From contig NW_026728909.1 of NCBI RefSeq assembly GCF_030272615.1, positions 310,001 to 374,000 of the forward strand: 64,000 nt of DNA. Reading direction: 5' to 3'. A model generated the notes under the pieces. That model did no database searches. It saw only the letters and a list, made by a program, of their open reading frames with translations, and was not told the DNA's origin. Positions 21,807 through 36,431 of this stretch are shown one piece after another. The stretch's first letter is position 1. Every line of letters begins with the position of its first letter. A program made the translations under genes and the position numbers. The stretch is from Cryptomeria japonica. Its lineage: Eukaryota; Streptophyta; Pinopsida; Cupressales; Cupressaceae.

Positions 21807-24023
21807 GAAAAAGATCGCTCCGCCGGTCATGAAGGAAGCAACAGAGGAAGGACCCGGCATGAGAAGGCTAGTATCGTACGCATTCCGGTTACAGAATTCA
21901 AGCTTGCATTTATAACATGACTTGACTTCAGGTAAGAGCTGCCCAGTTTCCAACCGTAAGGGTCATCAATATTCAGATAATAGCTGTAATATTAAAGACA
22001 ACCAAGTTTCACAACAAATCAAACCAACAAAACATAAATAGCCATATGATATGGGAAAAAAAGGATGTTGGATTTAGTTTCATTGAACTTTAACTCTAAA
22101 GTAGCCAAATAAATATATAAGGACTTCCTAAAGTTTATTTTTTTATTTATTTTTGTAGCCCCCACCAATATTGTATAATAGACAAATTAGATATGGGACT
22201 GAGCATTAAGACTTCTATTTGAAGACCAACCCTAGATAACACCCTTGGCCCTTCAACTATTAATAAATAATTTAGAGCCAACTACCTTAAGAATAAATAT
22301 ATAACGGGGTGAAGGACTCCCTTGTAAGATAAAATAGGACAAGAATGAAATATTGAAAAAAGAATTTAATATGATCTAACAAATATATTTTTCAAATTAC
22401 CAATATAAACCTGTAAATTGGGAAAGAAATCTAGACTCCTAAAGAGGAATTGCTTATCTACAAAGAGAAAATATTCTCAAGGAGTTTCAAGCCTTTTGCA
22501 AATAGGGAAGGGTTGCAAAGAAGATGTAAGGGAGTTTAGATTACTTTCTTAGAATTTCTTAGTCATAGTTAAAATTTTATGTATGATTACTTATTTTTAA
22601 TCTCATTGTTTGAAACTAAGTATATACAAAGAAAAAAAATCCTAAAATAATCATAAAAAAAATCTCTGACTAGAAAATTTTAAATATTTAGAAAATATAG
22701 TTGTCCTTTTAGATTTGCAAATTTCTAAAAAAAACTTGTTCCCCTAGACCTAATCGACATTTCAAGATATTCTTATTTCACTATTGATAATAATTTAGTC
22801 TATTTTTTTAAATCATAAGTTCATATTCCACTACTTATTTAACATTTTTATTTGAAAGCAAATAATACCTATTTAAAAATTAAACCAATTTTTTGAAATT
22901 ATTATAATATTAGTTACAAAAGTCAATTAAAATGTATATTTTTCAAATATTAAATTTTAAACTATTGATATGTTGAGTATTAATTAATAAGTTGTAATCT
23001 CACTTTTAATTATCGACAAACTTGAAAAATTTATAAATACATTAATAAACATAAAATTTTAAAAATAGATTGAGAAACATTCATAAGAAAACAAAGTATA
23101 TAATTTAGAAAAATGGATCAATCAAACAAAATATCAAGTTTAACCAAAAGAAATTGTAAGCTTTTCCAATTTGATTCTATGAACTTAACATCTTCTTCAA
23201 ATAATTTTTCTACAGTTTTTTGTTTGAACATTATTTATTAATAAATTGTATTCTCACTTTTAATTACTAATAAACTTAAATAAATTTATAAATACATTAA
23301 TAAGAATAAATTTAAAAAATAGATTTAAAAACATTTATAAGAAAACAAAATATATAATTTTTAAAAAGTGGGTCAATCAAACAAAATATCAAGTTTAAGC
23401 AAAAGAAATTCTATGAAGTTAAAATCTTTATCAAGATAATTTTACATCTTCCGATTTGATTCTTAGGCTACCTTGGCTTTTCAAGTCACTGAAATAGTTA
23501 GGATCAAAAACTGGCCAGCTGTTACCTAGAGTCATTTCATGTATTCAATGCAGGTTTGAGTTCTGATAAACCAGGGCTCTCGTAGCATCCACGGCTTCTC
23601 AGCCGGGTCCATGCTAGTTTGCTTCCTTCTGAAGTTATTACGGTCGGAAACTGGGCAGCGGTTACCTGAAGTCAAGTCATGCACTAAATGCAACCTGAAG
23701 TCAAGTCATGCACTAAATGTAAGTTTGAATTCTAATAACAAGGGCTTTCGTACGATGCATTGACAATTCTATGAATACAATACATGTTACACATTTTATG
23801 CATATAATACATGTTGCATATACATATAACTGCATCTAGATGCATCTTAGAATCTTATTCATACAATGCATGTTACACATCCTATGCATATAATGCATTT
23901 TACATAGACATATAACTACATGCAGATGCATCGTAGAAGCTGGATAGAGGGTGCCCTCGTACGTCACACTACTGCTCAGACTGAGTCCATGCTTCCTTCG
24001 TGTCTGCCCGGGAGATCTTTTCC

Positions 24024-24031
24024 TATATAAA
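24024..24031 (+). promoter_or_regulatory. TATA box of TLP-B, unit 2
   Basis: TATATAAA upstream of the ATG at 24098. Confidence 0.75.
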
Positions 24032-24097
24032 TGATGAATCCTTCTTCATATACTCAATCTATCCATCTTCATTCGACCGTTCAATACAGACGGTATA

Positions 24098-24881
24098 ATG
24101 GCAACAGTATCAGATCTTGTGCTTATTCTTGTGGCTGGACTGGCTATATATCTTCAGATGCAAGGTAAGCTGTATTGGTAACATAAGAGTTTTAGATTGA
24201 ATACACTATATATCCGAGGTTCACAATAATAATATGCGTGTGTTTTTTGTTGCAGAGGCGGCAGCAGTTAAGTTTGAGATAACGAACCAGTGCAGGTACA
24301 CGGTTTGGGCGGCAGGATTACCCGGCGGAGGGCAGCAGCTCGACCAGGGTAAGACATGGACCGTCGATGTGCCGGCAGGGACAAAGGGAGCAAGATTCTG
24401 GGGCCGAACCGGCTGCTCTTTTGATGCGAGCGACCGAGGAACCTGTCAAACCGGTGACTGCAACGGCCAATTGAGCTGCCAGGTCTCGGGAGGCATTCCC
24501 ACCACGCTGGCTGAGTACACCCTCAATGGAGATGGCAACAAGGACTTCTACGACGTCTCCCTGGTGGACGAATTCAACGGTCCTCTCTCCATCAATCCTA
24601 CAAACGGACAGTGCACTGCCCCTGCATGCAAAGCCGACGTCAATGCTGTTTGCCCTGCTGAGTTGAAGGTGAATGGCGGATGCAATAGTGCCTGCACTGT
24701 CTTTCAAACTGACCAGTATTGCTACAGAGGTGCCTATGTCGACAACTGCCCTGCCACAAACTACTCGATGATCTTCAAGAACCAGTGCCCTCAGGCCTAC
24801 AGTTATGCCAAGGATGATACTTCCAGCACTTTCACCTGCCCTTCTGGAACCACTGACTACAGTATTGTATTCTGTCCCTAA
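24098..24881 (+). CDS. Thaumatin-like protein TLP-B, unit 2
   Basis: Exons 24098-24164 and 24256-24881. Product identical to the unit 1 TLP-B, including Tyr179. The C to T spacer difference of this unit (23334) lies outside the recognisable promoter. Confidence 0.9.
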
Positions 24882-26384
24882 ATCTATATAGGAGTATGCT
24901 CATCTACATCCTAATAATCAGCTATGAGTGTATCACCTCCGTATTTAGTATCTGATATATGGTGGCATAAACTATCACTCGGTAGTCATATAAATAAGCC
25001 ATCATTTGTTGTAAGGCGTTAGATGCAATTTTGAAGTATCACAGTTTACTATAAATAAAAGTCCAATATTCTAATGGGCAATTTGAAATAGGTAATTCAT
25101 ATGCAATATCTTTTTATAAATGTCTTTTATTATTTTAGTAGGGAAGGGGTCCTAAACCCTTACAAAAAAAACAAATAAACTAGAGAGCAACGACACAATC
25201 GCTGGCATCGGATAGCCAACACCCCAGAAAGCATAGAAACAACTCTCAAAAGTAATAAAACACTAACAATACCCACATAACTAAACATAATAACCCTCTC
25301 CAACTTCCTACTATCCATAATACAACTACTAGCATATAACTAAAAAGAGTTCATAATAGTATCAGAGTACTTAATCCACATGAAAACACCCAACATAAGG
25401 CATGCAGGCCTGTTTAGATAAAAGTCCATGTTAAAACTAATACTATCATCTTTTGAAATCAACCCAGACCAAAAAAAAGCACCAACCCAATAGCATCCTA
25501 CTCATCCTTGATGACGTTCCATTCCCGCACAAGACACTACATCAGTTCCTTCTAGATCTTAGGTTACAACATGTCCTCTTTCTGCTCCTCTTGCAGGTTG
25601 ACATCCTTCATCTTTTTTGCTTTTTTCTTCATCTTTCTCTATCTCAAGACAAACCCCATAACGACATTCTGCATAATTCATCAGTAATAGCACATAGGGA
25701 ATTCAAGGCCTCTCCCATTAGCTGATGTCCTTGCCTATATTCGTCCATCTTCGCTTTAAGGTTCATGACCTTAACTTGTAGGTTAATTATCTAGTTTTGC
25801 TATTATTTGATGCTAAAATTCTCCTCCTCGGTAGGAGAGTCCTGAGAACAGGGCACCATTTCCACATCCTAAAAAAGTATTTTGAAGCAAGGATTTTTGT
25901 TTTGAATCAACCTTGTCCTCTAGAGAATCACTTAAACCCTTTGAATCCTCCTTACTGTCCTCCCCTTGTTCCTCCCCTTCCACCTGAAATTCCTCATCCT
26001 CCCCCCCTCCTCACTAGAGCTCCTGAGTTGTCATCATCATCAAGGGTAAAAGCCTTTGCCGGTTCAGGGGAAACATCTTCGGTTTCAATTTGTTTTTCTT
26101 GTCTTTGGCGAGCAGATGAGCCGACCTTCTTTCACCAAAGTGACCCTCCTATTTCTCCTTTTCATGCAGGTTATCTTTCACCTAATCTCATAGTTCTTAA
26201 AAGATGAAAAATCAGACACCAATAATATCTATAGGTCCATTGCTATTGTATCCCATCCGTCGTATGATCAGGAATCATTAACCATATTGTTGTGTTGGTA
26301 TGGCCACCTCTAGAGTAGCAGCTCTGACCTCTTCCTCATCCTTGTATAGCCAACTAAGGATGTCTTTCCCTTATGATTCATTTG

Positions 26385-29080
26385 CTAGTGTGCCCAATTG
26401 GATAAATTTTCCATCAAACTTGGTGATGGGTTGTGTTGATTGATGTGTCGATGCAGAAGGTTGTCCATGAGATTTTGGTGATGTTGGTAATTTTGATAGA
26501 CACATGGGTTCAAAATAGTATTCTCCCATGCCTTGATCTTTGATTTCAACTTTTGTTTGAAGTCCATGGATAAAGACTTGATTTTTTCTTGATGATGATC
26601 TAATGCTAAGGAAGCTGGAGCTTTCCTATTGTGTGGAACTAGGCTGTCTTGAGCTGTCCCCATAGCATTGCAATGTTGAAAAGGATTATTATTGGTAGAT
26701 ATGGAGATTTCCTGTCCATTATATGGGAATTTGACACACTGATGGTATGTTGAAGGCACTACTTGCATTTCATGTATCCAAGGATGACCCAATAGAATAT
26801 TGTATGTTAAGTCTATGTCTAAGACTTGGCACATAGTGTCCCTTTGTATCAGTCCTACCTAAATAGGTAGTATCACTGTTCCTTTAGATGACTTGTCTTC
26901 ATCATCATAGGCCTTGATGGTGATCTTTTTGTTTGGATCAATAGACTTCTCAAAGAAGCCTAATGCACGGATAAGCTTTAAAGCACATATATTGAGACCA
27001 ACTCCTCCATCTATTAATACTCTTTTAACTCGATGTTTGTAGACTAAGACTTTGATATGAAGGGGAGTGTTATGTGGATGACTCAAAGAGACATTATCAT
27101 GTTGGAAAAGGTGAGTTTATGAGGCCCTGTCATATGAGCCACCATGGCTTGGAATTTTATCAATGTCCAGATCTTGAGGAATGTTTGTTTCAACCAATGC
27201 TTGTTCTAAGATATCCTTATCTTTTGGTGAGAACTTGAGCAACTCGAGTATAGATATTTGAGCAGGAGTTCTCTGTAGTTGATAAACCAAATCATATTGA
27301 GTATTGGGAATAGTGGTGGATGTTGATGTATGCCCTTTCAAGACGCATTTTTGAGCTTTGGTTGTCACATTGATTGATGCATGGTCTTGTTTGTCCTTGA
27401 TTTTTATGACATTTATTTGGTTATCATCTATCAATATGTGATTGATGGTGTTGTTGTACAGGTGATTTATACAAGCTCCTCTTGTATCATTTGATGATGG
27501 AGCTCCTCCCTTCTTGTAATTTGGAAGAGGATTTTTAAAAGCATCGTGGTCACCGTTTGTTTTGAGACCATCAACCATTAAATCACCTCTATTGATCATA
27601 TCCTGACCAATATTCTTAAGCCTCATGAAATCATTTGTGTGATGTCCTTTGTTTCGATGAAAATCACAAAAATACGAATCATTCCACCAAGGTGGTTTGA
27701 CCTGGGGTTCAAAGTTGTTTATGGTCAGTAATGTGATAATTTTGTTCGCCAGGAGTTCTCGAAATGTCAATTCTAAGGTTTTCCCTAATGGTGTGTAGAT
27801 GTGTCTATTTGGGAAAGTGTTGGTGTTACCTCTTTGGTTTGTATTATTCCCTCAGTTAGCCTTGTTTATTGTTGTTGCCTTGGGTATTGTTATTGGTATT
27901 TGAAATTGAAGGTCCTTGATTGGTATTTTGTGGATAAGTGTTAGTGCCTTGATTAACACCCTTTTGATTTTTGTTAGATTGTGGATTACCTCATAAAGCT
28001 AATACTGGTTGTTTGGACTTCATATCATTAGCATCAGCTCCTCCATCATTAACAATGTTTTTGTTTCTTGTCCAAAATCTTGATTTGTCTAAAGTGTTGT
28101 TGTTATTTTTATTGTTAAAGGAGTGAGTGTTGGATGAGTTAATTCCTTCCTTAAATAACTTCAATGTTCCTTTCTTGATGTAGGCTTCCTCTACTTGGAT
28201 TCCATTTTCTATCAACTTGGTAAAAGCTGGTATGCATTGGAGCTTGAGTTGATAACACATCTCACTATTTAGATTGTCAATAAAGATCTCCATCTTTTCC
28301 TTTTCAGGCATGTCTCGAGGATATCTCGAAACCATACGTCTCCAACACTGAAGAAACACCATGAATGTTTCATTGCTTTTTTGTTTGGTGTTGCATACAT
28401 CCAACATGGTGATTGCATCCTAAATATTATAGGAGTATTTTGTGATAAATTTGTTTACAAACTCATCAAATGATCTGATGGGAAGTGTAAGTTTAGACAA
28501 CCACTCCATTGTTTTCCCTCCCAAACTTCTTGGGAATAGTCTCATTAAGAATCATCGTGAGAAAACTCTAGGCTTATGGTACAAAATTCCCGAACATGAT
28601 TGCGAGGATCACTTTTAGCATCGTATTTGTCGTACTTTCGCATATCTGAATTTGGGGGAAAAGGTATCATGTTTAATCTCCTGTCAAAGGAGTAAGGACA
28701 GATTTCATCCAAGGAGTATCGCATTGTGGTCCCTTGTTGCATGTTCTACATTTGCCTTTGCAGCATTTGGATTTGTTGTGTAAGAGTGACCATGGGTGCA
28801 TTTGTATGTCGAGGGAAACCTTCCCCCTTTCATTAAGATTATCCTGAGGTCGGCCATGGTTGTGTTCGGGGGTGTTATTTTGTTCATGCATGATTTATGG
28901 GCCATGTGTTTCTTCTTCTATTTTTTGGTCTTGATAGGCATAATTTCTAGACCTTGTTCTAAAAATTCTTTCAGCGACATTCCTTAAGTTTTCGGTATTA
29001 AAATCTTTAGGAAGTGTAACTCCTTTTCTAGTTAGCATGAGCATATATTTTTCCTCGTTTGCTTCAATAAGTCTTTCCAT
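26385..29080 (-). pseudogene. Ty3/gypsy-type gag-protease fragment, unit 3
   Basis: Same breaks as in the other units. One private change at 26693 turns Asp to Asn in the protease C-terminal tail (STNNNPF instead of STDNNPF), which is useful as a marker for this unit. Confidence 0.85.
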
Positions 29081-29108
29081 GAGCCTTTGGAATGAGGGGT
29101 TTTCTTGA

Positions 29109-30804
29109 CATTCTTGGAGTTGTCATTCCTAAGTCACTTTGCTCAATGATTTGAGAGAAAAGACATTGACTTGAGGGATCATGTTAGATAGAGAACAATG
29201 GAACATCCCTTGGGAAGTTGAGCTATTCAATATAGCTCCATAACTTGCACCAAGAGTCCCATTGGTGTGTGGATCTTTTGGAACCTTAATTTTACGTTTC
29301 TGTACACCACATTTCCTGCACACATTTGTGGCGCCCACCATGGGGCCGAACCCCATTAATCTTATCATTTTTTTTGTAGGAGCAATATTGCAAGCACGTG
29401 GGAAAGCTGGTTTAGCACATTGGGACCTTTCTTTAGTGCGTAGAAACATTAGTTAGTGCTTCTAGTATACTATTTAGTGAAGACCTCTCCACTAGCACAT
29501 TTAGACTTTTTGTTAGCACCTGATATTCTGGTTGTATTCTATATCATCATAACGCATTCGACAAACATAGTAGAACATTCGGTAACCATCTTAGCGCATA
29601 GAAGTCATTTTGTAGCACATTTTCATGTTTTTGTAGTGCATCTGCACGTTTCTGTAGCTCACCTGTGCAATAGTCTAATGCATAGCTCTAACAAAGGAAA
29701 ACGCAAAACTGTAATCGAAGAAAGAAAATTTTAGGCTTGTGAAGCCCACCCTCAGAATTTGATTATTTTGCTAACTGATTTTGTTCAGGTTCAAACCTTT
29801 TTCTGCAGGAGCAATAGGAGTTAGTTTAAGTTTTTCTTTTCTTTCTTTCAAAAGTTAGTTAAAAAGAACTCACCCTCTTTTTTATTGCAAAAGCTTAAAA
29901 TAAACCTCATAAGTTCTTTGGGATGTTTAAAATGAACTTCATACTTTCCTTTGGTATTTAAAACAAAACTTCATCTTTTTCTTATTGCATGGGTAAAAAG
30001 AACAACAAAGAAAAAAATTTCATTCTTCCAAGTTAGGAAAACACTTCGTTCGGGTTTTAAAAGAACAACAAATTTACTTTTCAATCAACAAAGGTAAAAA
30101 GAAATTCACCTTCCTTTGGTGCCTAAAAGGATTCATTTTAATTTATTGCAAAAGTAAAAGAAACTCATCTTTATTTTGTGCAAGGAAAAAGGGAAAGTTC
30201 TCACTTATCAACTTTAATTTTGTTGACCAAAATCACGATTTCTTTTGTTGACCAGGATTTCCAATTTTTTGATAGAAAATCATTGCTATAAAAGGTTAAA
30301 AAGAACACCATACTTTTTGGAGCAAAATCTCCAAACAGAAGTTAGCAAATCATTTCTTTGAAAGGTTAAAAAGAACACTTGAGTGCCTTGTCTCGAAAGT
30401 GGAAAGTATATGCTCTCCCCTTAATTGGGTGACCAAAATGCCAAACCACTCTTTCATGCTTTCTTCATTTCAAGCAGTTAAATCGTTTAGCAAGCCTGTC
30501 ATCCCGAGTTTCTCTTAGAGTGCCATTTAAATGGTCGGTGAGAAGGGAATGACCTAATTTCGAGCCCCATGGTGGGTGCCAGAAATGTTTGTGGGAAATG
30601 CAGTGGTGTACAAAAACATAAAATTCAGGTTCCAAAAGATCCACACACCAATGGGACTCTTGGTGCAAGTTATGAAGCTATATTGAATAGCTCAACTTCC
30701 CAAGGGATGTTCCATTGTTCTCTATCTCACAGGATCCCTCAAGTCAATGTCTTTTCTCTCAAATCACGGAGCAAAGTGACTTAGGAATAACAACTCCAAG
30801 AATG
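29109..30804. repeat. Inverted-repeat pair with its loop, unit 3
   Basis: Arms 29109-29346 and 30564-30804, 21-bp array 29413-29681, A-rich array 29855-30380. No difference from unit 1 was noticed. Confidence 0.85.
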
Positions 30805-33271
30805 GGTGATGTTTGATTAATTTACCATGATTTCATTCCTAGATATGTATGATATTGAATCTATGATGATTTTAAACTAGTATGAATTTTATGTTATGAT
30901 AAAGATTAGCAATCCTCTCCTAACAATATATACTAGTCTAACATGGATATGCTATGATATTTAAAATTACTTCTAAAATGCTATTAAGATGATTTTATCA
31001 AAGAGAGGCTAAATGCTCAGTAAAATGACTATAGATTACATGCATGAAACTTGGATATCTCAAAATGAGAGAATGAGAGCTCTATTTATAGGGAAAATAG
31101 GGAAATGGATGGTCAAGATTGGATAATCTTAACAAGGGCCAGGATTGAAAGTTATCAATCCATGTTTACAATTCTCACCAATGAAATGGTGACAATTGTC
31201 AACAAGAGGTTGCTTGAGAGGAGATGAAATAATAATTAAATGCTTGAGAAGACATGATGGTTACCTTAGGAGCTAAGGGTTAATGTTAGGTTAGGGTTAT
31301 CCATTGGATAAAGCTTTTACCCAAGCAGTAAACTCTTGTGCAAGGGTTAAAGGGATAACCAAAGTTAAAGCCATGAATGTTTTATGAGACCCTTGGGTTA
31401 GATGAGGGTTGAGTTAGAGAGAAAGTCTCTAGCCATGAAAGAAGGTTGAGTTAACCATTAATGGTTATGAAGACTTTGAGGGTTAACTTGTTGAGGACAT
31501 AAAGCCTTTAATAGTTATTGAAGACTTTGAGGGTTTGAGAAGTGACTTCCCTTTTCTTAGGGATGTGACAATAATTAGGAGATGGATTAGGCTAAATTAG
31601 AATTGATTAGAATAATCTAGAAGGGGTTTAGGGAGGCAAGTGGGAGATGTAGGAAAATGGAAGTGGAGGAAAAAGGAATTTAATTAAAATAAAACTACTT
31701 TATTTCAATCAAATAGATGCAACTTGCATAAATACAAGTGAGGGATTTAAATAAATAAATTAGAATTATTTATTTGCAAGGATTAATTTAATTAAATGTA
31801 AGTTTAATTAAAAGGGGAGAAGGGGGAATTTAATTAAATAAAGTAATTTATTTAATCAAAGGCTAGAAAAGGCTTAGGTGAACTTAATTAAATAAATTGA
31901 GTAATTCATTTAATCAAATAGATGAATATAAAGAATTTAATTAAATAGAAGAATGAGATTAAAATAAATATTAAATATTCATTTAGGAAAGTGGTCAGAT
32001 TTATACGTCTACAATAATTACTATCATATCACCAATAATGTGATAAAGGCAATTTGTATGTAATATATAGTTACGGAAAAATTTCTCCCATCTTATTATT
32101 ATAGTTTAAAAATTTTAAATATGTGTATATCCATGCAAATTTATTAGAATCCACTATTATGGATTGAGTTGATACAATATGTATTGGAAAGTAGATTAGT
32201 TTTGTGTTGAGTATATTTATTTATTAATTCTTACTCTATCTTATTAGCACCATATGTCCTTGTCACATCAAAGAGTGACATATCTTACTACAAACATAAA
32301 ATAAATACATAATGAATACATATTTCAAAATTAGAAATATATAACAACTTTCAACTAAAAAATATAAAATTAATTTCAAGTAAAATGAAATAATCTTTCC
32401 AAATAAAATAACTCATAACATTTAAATAAAAATAAGAACAAGAAAAAAAAAATGTCAAGTAATATAATTTTAATTATTGTAAAGTAATTTGGCTCATGGG
32501 TTCCTTTCCCTATTGAGGTGGTTGGAGATAGGGTGAAGAACTGATAGTGCTAAGTGCAAAAGTGTGTGGACTTCTTAAAGGCCTCCATTAATGTAGTGAG
32601 TCTAGATCATGTCAACTCGTCCTTTGCATTCACAAACAACCAAAAACCTAATCAAGATATTCCAAAAGGTAATAATGTGAAAATTGAAACTTAGTTTCTC
32701 TAGTATGTTTAGTTTGAATGTAAAGCTGATAAGAGATATTGGATGTAGCTACTATGTAGGATTTTGTCTACGTAAGTAAGAGTAGAGATGCATTCTGGCC
32801 CTATTTTAGATTTGTTATTTAATTGAAAAATTTTCAATTTTTAATATATATGGAATGCAACACCCAAAAGTAGCTAGTTTACAAAAAAATCAATTGTGAC
32901 TCAAAATTTTATTTGATGAATGTAAATAATCTATATTTTAAAATTAAGATTTATAATTCAAAACAAGTAAATATCTGTACTATTTGAATATATATATATA
33001 TTTAATATATTAGAACTTAAAATGTTAAAAAGATAACTGCATATGGATTAGCTTTTCCTCATTACCCATTAAAATACCGATGGAATTTTATTTACAATAA
33101 ACTGTGATACTTGGAAACTGGCATGTATACCTTACACCAACCGATGGCTTATTTACATGACTCTACCAAATGATAGTTTATGCCACCATATATCAGATAC
33201 TAAATACACGGGTGATAAGATCATAGCTGATTATTTGGAGGTTATAATGACTATGATGATCCTATATATAT

Positions 33272-34066
33272 CTAGGGACAGAATACAATACTATAGTCGG
33301 TGGTACCAGAGGGGCAGGTGAAAGTGCTGGAAGAATCGTCCTTAGCATAACTGTATGCCTGTGGGCACTGGTTCTTGAACATCATCGAGTAGTTTGTGGC
33401 GGGGCAGTTCTTGACATAGGAACCTCTGCAGCAATACTGGTCAGTTTGAAAGACAGTACAGGCACTATTGCATCCACCATTCACCTTCAATTCAGCAGGG
33501 CAAGCAGCATTCACGTCGGCTTTGCATGCAGGGGCAGTGCACTGTCCATTTGTAGGATTGATGGAGAGAGGAACGTTGAAGCCGTCAACCAGGGAGACAT
33601 CGTAGAAGTCCTGGTTGCCATCTCCATTTAGGGTGTACTCGACCAGCGTGGTCGGAACGCCCCCCGAGACTTGGCAGCTCAGTTGGCCGTTGCAGTCACC
33701 AGTTTGACAGGTTCCTCGGCCGCTCCCATCGAAAGAACAGCCAGTTCGGCCCCAGAATCTTGCCGCCTTTGTCCCTGCCGGCACATCGACGGTCCATGTC
33801 TGACCTTGGTCAAGCTGCTGCCCTCCTCCTGGTAGTCCTGCCGCCCAAACTGTGTACCCGCACTGGTTTCGTATATCAAACTTAACTGCCCACGCCTCTG
33901 CAACAAAACATACACACACAAAAATTATCGTAAGGCCTAGAGAGATGTATATACCATTCAACAACCTACAACACGTATTATTTTACCAACACATCTTACG
34001 TTGCATATGTAAAGATATGGCCAGTCCAGCCACAAGAACAAGCGCAAGATCTGATACCATCGCCAT
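33272..34066 (-). CDS. Thaumatin-like protein TLP-A, unit 3 (Ala80Gly)
   Basis: Exons 34066-34000 and 33897-33272. This is the only TLP-A copy in the window with a changed product: G to C at 33726 makes Ala80 into Gly, two residues before the signature [10 protein letters not shown], in a loop where Gly is plausible. All Cys and cleft residues are intact, so it is expected to be functional. Confidence 0.93.
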
Positions 34067-34132
34067 TATACCGTCTGAATTGAACGATTGAATGAAGATA
34101 GATAGATTGGGTATATGAGGAGGGATTATTCA

Positions 34133-34140
34133 TTTATATA
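34133..34140 (-). promoter_or_regulatory. TATA box of TLP-A, unit 3
   Basis: TATATAAA on the minus strand upstream of the ATG at 34066; the promoter is unchanged although the product has Ala80Gly. Confidence 0.75.
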
Positions 34141-36357
34141 GAAAAAGATCGCTCCGCCGGTCATGAAGGAAGCAACAGAGGAAGGACCCGGCATGAGAAG
34201 GCTAGTATCGTACGCATTCCGGTTACAGAATTCAAGCTTGCATTTATAACATGACTTGACTTCAGGTAAGAGCTGCCCAGTTTCCAACCGTAAGGGTCAT
34301 CAATATTCAGATAATAGCTGTAATATTAAAGACAACCAAGTTTCACAACAAATCAAACCAACAAAACATAAATAGCCATATGATATGGGAAAAAAAGGAT
34401 GTTGGATTTAGTTTCATTGAACTTTAACTCTAAAGTAGCCAAATAAATATATAAGGACTTCCTAAAGTTTATTTTTTTATTTATTTTTGTAGCCCCCACC
34501 AATATTGTATAATAGACAAATTAGATATGGGACTGAGCATTAAGACTTCTATTTGAAGACCAACCCTAGATAACACCCTTGGCCCTTCAACTATTAATAA
34601 ATAATTTAGAGCCAACTACCTTAAGAATAAATATATAACGGGGTGAAGGACTCCCTTGTAAGATAAAATAGGACAAGAATGAAATATTGAAAAAAGAATT
34701 TAATATGATCTAACAAATATATTTTTCAAATTACCAATATAAACCTGTAAATTGGGAAAGAAATCTAGACTCCTAAAGAGGAATTGCTTATCTACAAAGA
34801 GAAAATATTCTCAAGGAGTTTCAAGCCTTTTGCAAATAGGGAAGGGTTGCAAAGAAGATGTAAGGGAGTTTAGATTACTTTCTTAGAATTTCTTAGTCAT
34901 AGTTAAAATTTTATGTATGATTACTTATTTTTAATCTCATTGTTTGAAACTAAGTATATACAAAGAAAAAAAATCCTAAAATAATCATAAAAAAAATCTC
35001 TGACTAGAAAATTTTAAATATTTAGAAAATATAGTTGTCCTTTTAGATTTGCAAATTTCTAAAAAAAACTTGTTCCCCTAGACCTAATCGACATTTCAAG
35101 ATATTCTTATTTCACTATTGATAATAATTTAGTCTATTTTTTTAAATCATAAGTTCATATTCCACTACTTATTTAACATTTTTATTTGAAAGCAAATAAT
35201 ACCTATTTAAAAATTAAACCAATTTTTTGAAATTATTATAATATTAGTTACAAAAGTCAATTAAAATGTATATTTTTCAAATATTAAATTTTAAACTATT
35301 GATATGTTGAGTATTAATTAATAAGTTGTAATCTCACTTTTAATTATCGACAAACTTGAAAAATTTATAAATACATTAATAAACATAAAATTTTAAAAAT
35401 AGATTGAGAAACATTCATAAGAAAACAAAGTATATAATTTAGAAAAATGGATCAATCAAACAAAATATCAAGTTTAACCAAAAGAAATTGTAAGCTTTTC
35501 CAATTTGATTCTATGAACTTAACATCTTCTTCAAATAATTTTTCTACAGTTTTTTGTTTGAACATTATTTATTAATAAATTGTATTCTCACTTTTAATTA
35601 CTAATAAACTTAAATAAATTTATAAATACATTAATAAGAATAAATTTAAAAAATAGATTTAAAAACACTTATAAGAAAACAAAATATATAATTTTTAAAA
35701 AGTGGGTCAATCAAACAAAATATCAAGTTTAAGCAAAAGAAATTCTATGAAGTTAAAATCTTTATCAAGATAATTTTACATCTTCCGATTTGATTCTTAG
35801 GCTACCTTGGCTTTTCAAGTCACTGAAATAGTTAGGATCAAAAACTGGCCAGCTGTTACCTAGAGTCATTTCATGTATTCAATGCAGGTTTGAGTTCTGA
35901 TAAACCAGGGCTCTCGTAGCATCCACGGCTTCTCAGCCGGGTCCATGCTAGTTTGCTTCCTTCTGAAGTTATTACGGTCGGAAACTGGGCAGCGGTTACC
36001 TGAAGTCAAGTCATGCACTAAATGCAACCTGAAGTCAAGTCATGCACTAAATGTAAGTTTGAATTCTAATAACAAGGGCTTTCGTACGATGCATTGACAA
36101 TTCTATGAATACAATACATGTTACACATTTTATGCATATAATACATGTTGCATATACATATAACTGCATCTAGATGCATCTTAGAATCTTATTCATACAA
36201 TGCATGTTACACATCCTATGCATATAATGCATTTTACATAGACATATAACTACATGCAGATGCATCGTAGAAGCTGGATAGAGGGTGCCCTCGTACGTCA
36301 CACTACTGCTCAGACTGAGTCCATGCTTCCTTCGTGTCTGCCCGGGAGATCTTTTCC

Positions 36358-36365
36358 TATATAAA
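36358..36365 (+). promoter_or_regulatory. TATA box of TLP-B, unit 3
   Basis: TATATAAA upstream of the ATG at 36432. Confidence 0.75.
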
Positions 36366-36431
36366 TGATGAATCCTTCTTCATATACTCAATCTATCCAT
36401 CTTCATTCGACCGTTCAATACAGACGGTATA

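Larger units (their letters stand above)
12548..24881. repeat. Tandem unit 2 (12,334 bp), complete
   Basis: Same layout and exact length as unit 1. The one difference I found by eye is C to T at 23334 in the AT-rich spacer upstream of TLP-B, shared with unit 4. Confidence 0.97.
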
